64,000 nt of DNA from Nocardia ignorata NBRC 108230 (GTDB taxonomy: Bacteria > Actinomycetota > Actinomycetes > Mycobacteriales > Mycobacteriaceae): NCBI RefSeq assembly GCF_001612905.1, contig NZ_BDBI01000031.1, forward strand, positions 118,972 through 182,971, read 5' to 3'. The translations under genes and the position numbers were made by a program. The notes below the pieces were generated by a model. It had not been told where the DNA came from, did not search any database, and was given only the letters and a program-made list of their open reading frames with translations. This document shows, in pieces, positions 58,967 to 64,000 of this stretch. Positions within the stretch are counted from its first letter, which is position 1. Every line of letters begins with the position of its first letter.

Positions 58967-59931
58967 CGCTTCTCGGCTTTCTTCAACTCCACCTGCGCCT
59001 GGTCCTTGCGCTCGGCGCTGTCCTTGCGCCACTTGCGCGCACCACGGGCACCGGGATCGAACGCGTCACGCAGACCGTCGCCGACGAGATTGGCGCACAA
59101 CACGATCGTGATGAGCAGCCCACCGGCGAAGAGGAACAACCACGGATAGGTGAGCGCCGACTTGGTGCCCGCGGCGATCAGCGAACCCAGCGACACATCG
59201 GGTGGCTGCACACCGAAACCGAGGAAGCTCAAACCGGTTTCGGCCATGATCGCCGCGCCCACGGCGAGGGTGGTGTCGATGATGAGGATCGAGGCGATGT
59301 TCGGCACGATGTGGCTCACGATGATCTTGCGCGTCGGCGCGCCCATATACCGTGCGGCACGGACGAATTCGCGATCACGCAGGCTGAGTGTGAGACCACG
59401 GATGATGCGTGCGGCGATCATCCAGCCGAACACGCTGAGCAGCACGATCAGGATCGCGATCGACCCGGAACCCTTGGTGCGCGGGGCGAACAGCGCGATG
59501 ATGATGAAGCTTGGCACCACGAGCAGCAGGTCGACCAGCCACATGATGGCCCGGTCGGTCCAGCCGCCGAGCAGCCCGGCCACCGCACCGGCGGTCGCGG
59601 CGATCACGCTGGAGAACAGCGCGACACAGAAGCCGATGACGAGCGACTTCTGTAGGCCACGCAGGGTTTGGGCGAGCACGTCCTGCCCGATCTGGGTGGT
59701 GCCGAACGGGTGCTCGAGGCTCGGCGGCTTCATCAGCGCCTTGTAGTCCATCTGCTGGTAGTCCCAGGGCAGCAGCGGCGGCAGCGCGAAACTGGCGATC
59801 AGCAGCAGCACCAGGATCACCGCACCGGCCACGGCGGGCTTGTTGCGCAGGAAACGCCGCCACACCAGCTTGCGGCGACCGGCGGCCGCGACCTCGGGCG
59901 CGCCGACGACGATCAGTTCGGTCTCGGTCAT
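58963..59931 (-). CDS. dppC: ABC transporter permease, DppC type
   Basis: A 322-residue inner-membrane permease. The N-terminal OppC-like segment (WRRFLRNKPAVAGAVILVLL) precedes the BPD transporter domain, with the EAA loop near REFVRAARYMGAPTRKII, and the end FLGFGVQPPDVSLG is typical. ATG 59931 overlaps the DppB-type stop (ATGA). The C-terminal 40 residues are charged and extend beyond the usual end. Confidence 0.93.
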   Translation of the reverse strand: MTETELIVVGAPEVAAAGRRKLVWRRFLRNKPAVAGAVILVLLLIASFALPPLLPWDYQQMDYKALMKPPSLEHPFGTTQIGQDVLAQTLRGLQKSLVIGFCVALFSSVIAATAGAVAGLLGGWTDRAIMWLVDLLLVVPSFIIIALFAPRTKGSGSIAILIVLLSVFGWMIAARIIRGLTLSLRDREFVRAARYMGAPTRKIIVSHIVPNIASILIIDTTLAVGAAIMAETGLSFLGFGVQPPDVSLGSLIAAGTKSALTYPWLFLFAGGLLITIVLCANLVGDGLRDAFDPGARGARKWRKDSAERKDQAQVELKKAEKR

Positions 59932-60905
59932 GACACACGCACCCTCGGGTCGAGCAGGGCGAGAACGATATCGGACAGCAGGCCCGACACGAGCACCACG
60001 AGCCCGGCGAATGCGGTCACGGTGACCACCACGTACAGGTCCTGGGCATTGATCGAGTCGACCAGCCACTCGCCGACACCGTGCCAGCCGAAGATCTTCT
60101 CGGTGAAGGTGGCACCGGTGATGAGACCGCCGAGGCTGTAGGCGAAAATCGTGGCCATCGGGATCAGCGCGGTGCGCAGGCCGTGTTTGTAGAGCGCCCG
60201 ATTACGGGTCAGGCCTTTGGCTCTCGCGGTCCGGATGAAATCGCTCTGCAGCACATCGAGCATGGCGTTGCGCTGATAGCGGCTGTACCCGGCCATGCCG
60301 CCGAGGGCGAGCGCCAAGGTCGGCAGCACGAGATGCTGTACGCGATCGACGATCTGGTTCCACAGACCGGTGATCTCGGTGGCCGAGGTTTCACCCGTAT
60401 AGAGGAAGATCTGGCTACCGGTGAGCGTATTGATTTCCAGCGCACCGTATTTCAGCAAGGTCGCCAAGAGGAATATCGGTGTGGACAAGATCAGCAGCGA
60501 CAGCACCGTCGAGAAATAGTCGCTGAATTTGTACTGCCTGATCGCACCCGCCGCACCGATCAGCACACCGAGGACCGTGCCGATGATCGATCCGAGGATC
60601 AACAGCCGCAGACTCACCGCGACCCGCCTGCCCAATTCCTCGCTCACCGGCTGCCCGGCCAGCGTCGTCCCGAAATCACCTTGCGCCACACCACCGAGCC
60701 AGGTGAGATAGCGCTGTGGGATCGGCTCGTCGAGATGCAGCTGCTCGGCCTTGGCGTCGATCACCGACTGCGGTGGGCGCGGATTGCGCTGCTCGAGACT
60801 GTCGAGCGGACGGAAGGTGAGTGAGGCGAGGCTGAACGTCAGAAACGAAGCCAGCAACAGGAGCACGAGGTAGTTCAGCGCGCGCCGCATCAAGAAGCCG
60901 GTCAT
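59928..60905 (-). CDS. dppB: ABC transporter permease, DppB type
   Basis: A 325-residue permease and first gene of the operon. The N-terminus MTGFLMRRALNYLVLLLLAS, the EAA-type loop (SDFIRTARAKGLTRNRALYK), and the end (DLYVVVTVTAFAGLVVLV) fit DppB. All seven genes to 51385 lie on one strand with overlaps or short gaps, giving one transport system. Confidence 0.93.
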   Translation of the reverse strand: MTGFLMRRALNYLVLLLLASFLTFSLASLTFRPLDSLEQRNPRPPQSVIDAKAEQLHLDEPIPQRYLTWLGGVAQGDFGTTLAGQPVSEELGRRVAVSLRLLILGSIIGTVLGVLIGAAGAIRQYKFSDYFSTVLSLLILSTPIFLLATLLKYGALEINTLTGSQIFLYTGETSATEITGLWNQIVDRVQHLVLPTLALALGGMAGYSRYQRNAMLDVLQSDFIRTARAKGLTRNRALYKHGLRTALIPMATIFAYSLGGLITGATFTEKIFGWHGVGEWLVDSINAQDLYVVVTVTAFAGLVVLVSGLLSDIVLALLDPRVRVS

Positions 60906-60991
60906 CAGTCCCCTCTGGATCGGGTAATCAAGCCCTGATCATAAGGACAGTCACGCGCGGCCGCGTGCCGACGTGCGGCAGGATGGAAACG

Positions 60992-61819
60992 ATGACGAGC
61001 ACGCACCCGAAACCGAAGCTGGTCGCCACCGACGTCGACGGCACCCTCATCGACGACGCCGACCGGATTTCACCCCGTACCAAGGCCGCCGTCGGCGCTG
61101 TCCTCGCCGACGGCGCCACCTTCGTGCTCGCCACCGGCAGACCGCCCCGCTGGATCGACCCGGTGGTCAGCGAACTCGGCTACGCACCGCTGGCCATCTG
61201 CGGAAACGGCGCCGTCGTCTACGACAGCGCCACCGACCGCGTGCTCGCCAGCCACACCCTCGACACCGAGACCCTCGGCTGGCTCGCCGAGATCGCCGAA
61301 CGCGTGTTACCCGGATGTGGGCTCGCCGCCGAACGGGTGGGGGTGAGCGCGCACGACGCGGCGACGCCGCAGTTCGTCAGCTCGCCGACGTATGAACACG
61401 CCTGGCTCAATCCCGACGACACCGTCGTCTCGTATGCCGAGGTGATCGACGCACCGGCCATCAAGATGCTGATCCGGTTCAGCACGGCCCGCAGTTCCGA
61501 GATGCGCGCGGCGCTGGCCCCGCTGATCGGCGACCGCGCCGAGATCACCTACTCCACCGAGCACGGGCTGATCGAACTCGCCGTGCCGGGGGTGACCAAG
61601 GCGTCCGGGCTGGCCGAGGTGGCGCGGCGGATGAGCGTGCGCGAGGACGAGATCGTCGCGTTCGGGGACATGCCCAACGATGTGCCGATGCTGACGATGG
61701 CCGGGCACGGAGTCGCGATGGGGAACGCGCACCCCGAGGCGCGGGCGGCGGCCGACGAGGTGACCGGGACGAATGTGGACGACGGGGTGGCGATGGTGCT
61801 CGAGCGGTGGTGGACCTAG
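60992..61819 (+). CDS. HAD family hydrolase, Cof type
   Basis: A 275-residue phosphatase of the HAD IIB group. Motif I is ATDVDGTLIDD, motif II is FVLATGRPPR, and motif IV is AFGDMPNDVPML, with GHGVAMGNAHPEARAAAD after it. Sugar phosphates are usual substrates. ATG 60992 is chosen for its spacing from GGCAGGA; ATG 60983 adds three residues. It matches Rv3813c in order. Confidence 0.92.
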   Translation: MTSTHPKPKLVATDVDGTLIDDADRISPRTKAAVGAVLADGATFVLATGRPPRWIDPVVSELGYAPLAICGNGAVVYDSATDRVLASHTLDTETLGWLAEIAERVLPGCGLAAERVGVSAHDAATPQFVSSPTYEHAWLNPDDTVVSYAEVIDAPAIKMLIRFSTARSSEMRAALAPLIGDRAEITYSTEHGLIELAVPGVTKASGLAEVARRMSVREDEIVAFGDMPNDVPMLTMAGHGVAMGNAHPEARAAADEVTGTNVDDGVAMVLERWWT

Positions 61820-61887
61820 CGCGCTGTCGGTGTTCGGCCTCGATGAGCCCGGGGACCGAGCCGGTGAACTTTCCGGGCCGATGACGA

Positions 61888-61923
61888 AGAGCCGGTGCTC
61901 TCCCGGAGGAGCGCACCGGCTCT
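61888..61923. terminator. Bidirectional terminator between HAD and amidase genes
   Basis: An 11-bp perfect stem, AGAGCCGGTGC (61888-61898) and its complement (61913-61923), with a 14-nt loop, between convergent stops. Confidence 0.85.
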
Positions 61924-61940
61924 GTCGTTGCTGCGGTAGG

Positions 61941-64000
61941 TCAGCCCGCGGGGACGGGCTCGGCGGGCGCCGGAGCTCCCTGCTCAGGGGCCTGCTGCAC
62001 AGCCGGCGCCTGAGGACCGGCGGGCGCCTGTGAACCGGCGGGTGGCGCCGTGGTCGACGGCTGCGGGCCGGTCGGTGCGGCGGCTTCCGGTGCGCCGGGT
62101 TCGGCCGGGACCGTCAGGCCGAGCGTCGGCGCGGTGGTCGGGGGTGCCTGTTCCGGCTTGCTGCCGTTCATCTCCTGCTCGTAGGTGTCGTTGTAGGTCT
62201 TCCAGAAGGTGGTGACGATGCCGGTGAGCTCGTTGAGCACCAGCGAACCGTTCTGGAAATCCGTGCGGAGACCGTCCGGGACCAGGTACGAACTCCCCGT
62301 CGGCGGGCCGAGCACGCCCGCGTCGGCGCCGAGACTCAGATAGCGGTCGAGAATCGCGCCGACCACCTCGAACACCTGACCGTTCTCACCCGAATACACG
62401 AACCCGTTCGCGAACTTCGCGTACTGACGCCCACCGGCACCCGCGAGCAGATCCGCCTGCGGCGCGCCGAGCGGACCGTCGGCACCACCTCGGCTCACCC
62501 AGTGCTTGGCGATCGGATTCTCACTCGACAGGCCGAGGAACTTGTCCACCAGCGCGCCCAGCTCGGCCATGTTGCCCTGCGGCGCCCGCGCCTGATTACT
62601 CGGCGGGCGATGCGGGTTGCTCGACGCGTCGTCGGTGACCGAATTGCCCGCGGCGATGGCGCGGATGCGGTCCATCATGGCGTAGGCGGCGTCGCCGGGG
62701 CAGTCGGTGTTGCCCACGTCGCGGTGCGCGAACACCACCGGCAGCTCCACCGCCTCGTCCTGGGCGTACGGGGTGAACTCGGTGCCCTCGGAGTACATCA
62801 CGGTCTCGCCCTCGGGATCGAGACCGGCGATCCCGGTGCGCCACCCGATGAACCGGCCGATCGCGGTGATCGCCTCGTTGCTCGGCTGCTCGTTCTCGTA
62901 GTTGCCCATCAGCGCCACGCCGGCGGTGTTCTCGTTGAATCCACCCGCGTGGGCGCCCTGCACGTCCCGGTCGAGGCCGCCGTAGCGGCCCTCGAAGATC
63001 TGCCCGTACTGGTCGACCAAGGCGTTGTAGCCCATGTCGCACCAGCCGAGGGTTTCGGCGTGATAGGCGTAGATCGCGCGGACGATGCCCGCCGACTCGG
63101 CCCGGCTGTAGTCGTTGCGGCCCGCCGTGTGATGCACGGTGACGCCGCCGATGCCGTCGTCGTAGGTGGGTTCCTGGCAGCGGATCGACTCGTCGGCACC
63201 CCACTGCGCCCGGGTGATGACCTTGGGACCACCGCCCGGCAGGGCCGCCGCCACATCGTTGAGCGCGGCATCGATCGCCGCCCGGCCCGGATTGATGAGC
63301 ACCGCCTTGAGTGCGGCCTCGGTGAGGTGCGCCGGATCGTGATCCGGGCTCGCGGTGGGCTTGCGGGTCACCAGCATCTGCACGGCGGTCGTCTCGCCGA
63401 CGTAGATCGGTTCGGTGCCGGTCGGTGCGTCGGCCGGGGTCTGATCGGTGGCGCGCGTGTCGATCGGGTCGGCGTTGTACCAGGGCCCCCAGCTGCCGTC
63501 GGGCTGGCGGGCGCGCAGCTTGGTCGTGGTGTTCACCAGGTCACGCGCGGTGAGCGCGACCATGCTGAACGGCGTCTCCTGGGTGAGCTCCTTGACCTGG
63601 GCGCCGACCTCGTCGACGAGTTCCGGGTCGACCGCGCCCGGCGCGAGAGCCGGGGTGTCGGGGGTGGTGCCGGGTTCCAGGTTTTCCGGGTCGGCGATGA
63701 ATTTGGCTCCGGCAGGGAGCTTTCGGGCCGCTGGCACCTGGGCCTGCGGTGCGGGCGCGGATTGGCCTTGTGCGGCGCCCGGCGCCTGGGCCGGTGTCTG
63801 GTCTTGCGGTGCGGCACCGTCGGGTGCGGGGGCTGCCGGTGCCTGGGCGTTCGGAGCGGCCGCGCCCGGTGCCGGAGCTGATTCGACTGGTGCTTGGCCC
63901 TGCGGAGCCGCGGGTGCACCTGGTGCCGACGCGTCCGGTGCGGCGGGGGCGGGCGCGCCGGGTGCCGGTGCGGGAGCCGCTGGTGGTGCGGCCGCCGGGG
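61941..64000 (-). CDS. N-acetylmuramoyl-L-alanine amidase with PGRP and LGFP domains, N-terminus outside window
   Basis: The frame is open to the window edge, so at least 685 residues exist and the start is not seen. From the edge inward: a Pro/Ala/Gln/Gly-rich stretch of about 90 residues, a spacer domain, the PGRP amidase domain (ITRAQWGADESIR, VHHTAGRN with zinc His, FAHRDVGNTDCPGD with zinc His and Cys), LGFP repeats (HWVSRGGADGPLGAP, DAGVLGPPTGSS) that bind the cell wall, and a second Pro/Ala/Gln-rich tail. It should cut peptidoglycan outside the cell. GTG 63735-63737 is an internal codon rather than the start. It matches Rv3811. Confidence 0.93.
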   Translation of the reverse strand, partial: PAAAPPAAPAPAPGAPAPAAPDASAPGAPAAPQGQAPVESAPAPGAAAPNAQAPAAPAPDGAAPQDQTPAQAPGAAQGQSAPAPQAQVPAARKLPAGAKFIADPENLEPGTTPDTPALAPGAVDPELVDEVGAQVKELTQETPFSMVALTARDLVNTTTKLRARQPDGSWGPWYNADPIDTRATDQTPADAPTGTEPIYVGETTAVQMLVTRKPTASPDHDPAHLTEAALKAVLINPGRAAIDAALNDVAAALPGGGPKVITRAQWGADESIRCQEPTYDDGIGGVTVHHTAGRNDYSRAESAGIVRAIYAYHAETLGWCDMGYNALVDQYGQIFEGRYGGLDRDVQGAHAGGFNENTAGVALMGNYENEQPSNEAITAIGRFIGWRTGIAGLDPEGETVMYSEGTEFTPYAQDEAVELPVVFAHRDVGNTDCPGDAAYAMMDRIRAIAAGNSVTDDASSNPHRPPSNQARAPQGNMAELGALVDKFLGLSSENPIAKHWVSRGGADGPLGAPQADLLAGAGGRQYAKFANGFVYSGENGQVFEVVGAILDRYLSLGADAGVLGPPTGSSYLVPDGLRTDFQNGSLVLNELTGIVTTFWKTYNDTYEQEMNGSKPEQAPPTTAPTLGLTVPAEPGAPEAAAPTGPQPSTTAPPAGSQAPAGPQAPAVQQAPEQGAPAPAEPVPAG

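Noticed and set aside
56828..59149. A 773-codon open frame on the plus strand across a binding protein and the fused ATPase
   Set aside because: It is a shadow of two well-defined minus-strand genes and has the Arg/His/Gly-rich composition typical of such shadows.
1..64000. Insertion sequences, prophage or CRISPR-Cas
   Set aside because: No transposase, integrase, phage structural or cas-like product was recognised, and no regularly spaced repeats were seen.

Overview
The window is a 64 kb piece of a high-GC actinobacterial chromosome, most likely Nocardia or a close relative in the Mycobacteriales. The evidence is the gene content: a PE/PPE/EspG set, a Rieske-type NamH (UDP-MurNAc hydroxylase), a ChoD-like oxidase, BfrB ferritin, SodA, and many genes with a TANNNT -10 box only 6-9 nt before an ATG or GTG. 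From memory, the gene order follows M. tuberculosis Rv3846 to Rv3811 in large blocks: sodA, a DUF4328 protein, glpQ1, bfrB, an LCP protein, a DUF2470 protein, pheA, a phosphoglycerate mutase-like gene, a zincin, a septum-formation protein and serS, and later namH, a PlsC acyltransferase, a HAD phosphatase and a PGRP amidase. No transposase, integrase, prophage or CRISPR array was seen.

Layout. 1-10 kb: htpG (5' cut by the window edge), choD-like oxidase, GNAT, two SDRs, TetR, a TMEM165/GDT1 Mn2+ transporter behind a yybP-ykoY riboswitch, sodA, and unknown genes. 10-20 kb: rhodanese, DUF4328, glpQ, DUF5926, a 31-codon gene with its own RBS and terminator, two tandem ferritins (one lacking ferroxidase ligands), LCP, CPBP, a DUF2470 gene behind an IdeR-type iron box, and pheA plus a phosphatase. 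20-30 kb: EspG-PPE-PE, zincin plus septum-formation protein, ALDH, serS, a membrane GGDEF(degenerate)-EAL protein, and a YefM-YoeB toxin-antitoxin pair with a double TGTACA operator. 30-41 kb: MFS and DMT-type transporters, Gfo/Idh oxidoreductase, namH, a lipoprotein, PlsC, AraC, an NmrA-type reductase, a secreted protein, tRNA-Gly, a lipase maturation factor-like protein and a GGCT-fold protein. 41-50 kb: a lipoprotein, a serine hydrolase with a MerR regulator that carries an apparent in-frame amber codon, and a copper block (P-type ATPase, secreted His-rich protein, CopZ, MFS) with two CsoR-type palindromes. 50-64 kb: a FadR-type regulator with a membrane hydroxylase, a seven-gene peptide/opine-type ABC transporter operon with three tandem substrate-binding lipoproteins, a HAD phosphatase and a PGRP amidase running off the right edge.

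The strongest unexplained signal is a roughly 90-bp element present three times between genes (5070-5161, 9264-9353, 12552-12643). All copies share an almost identical 44-nt core, enclosed by two nested stems whose bases change between copies in a compensating way. This points to selection on a folded RNA or DNA structure. Other points of note are the ferritin pair that resembles an active/inactive subunit arrangement, the 31-aa peptide gene, and metal-responsive control spread over the window (Mn riboswitch, iron box, copper boxes).
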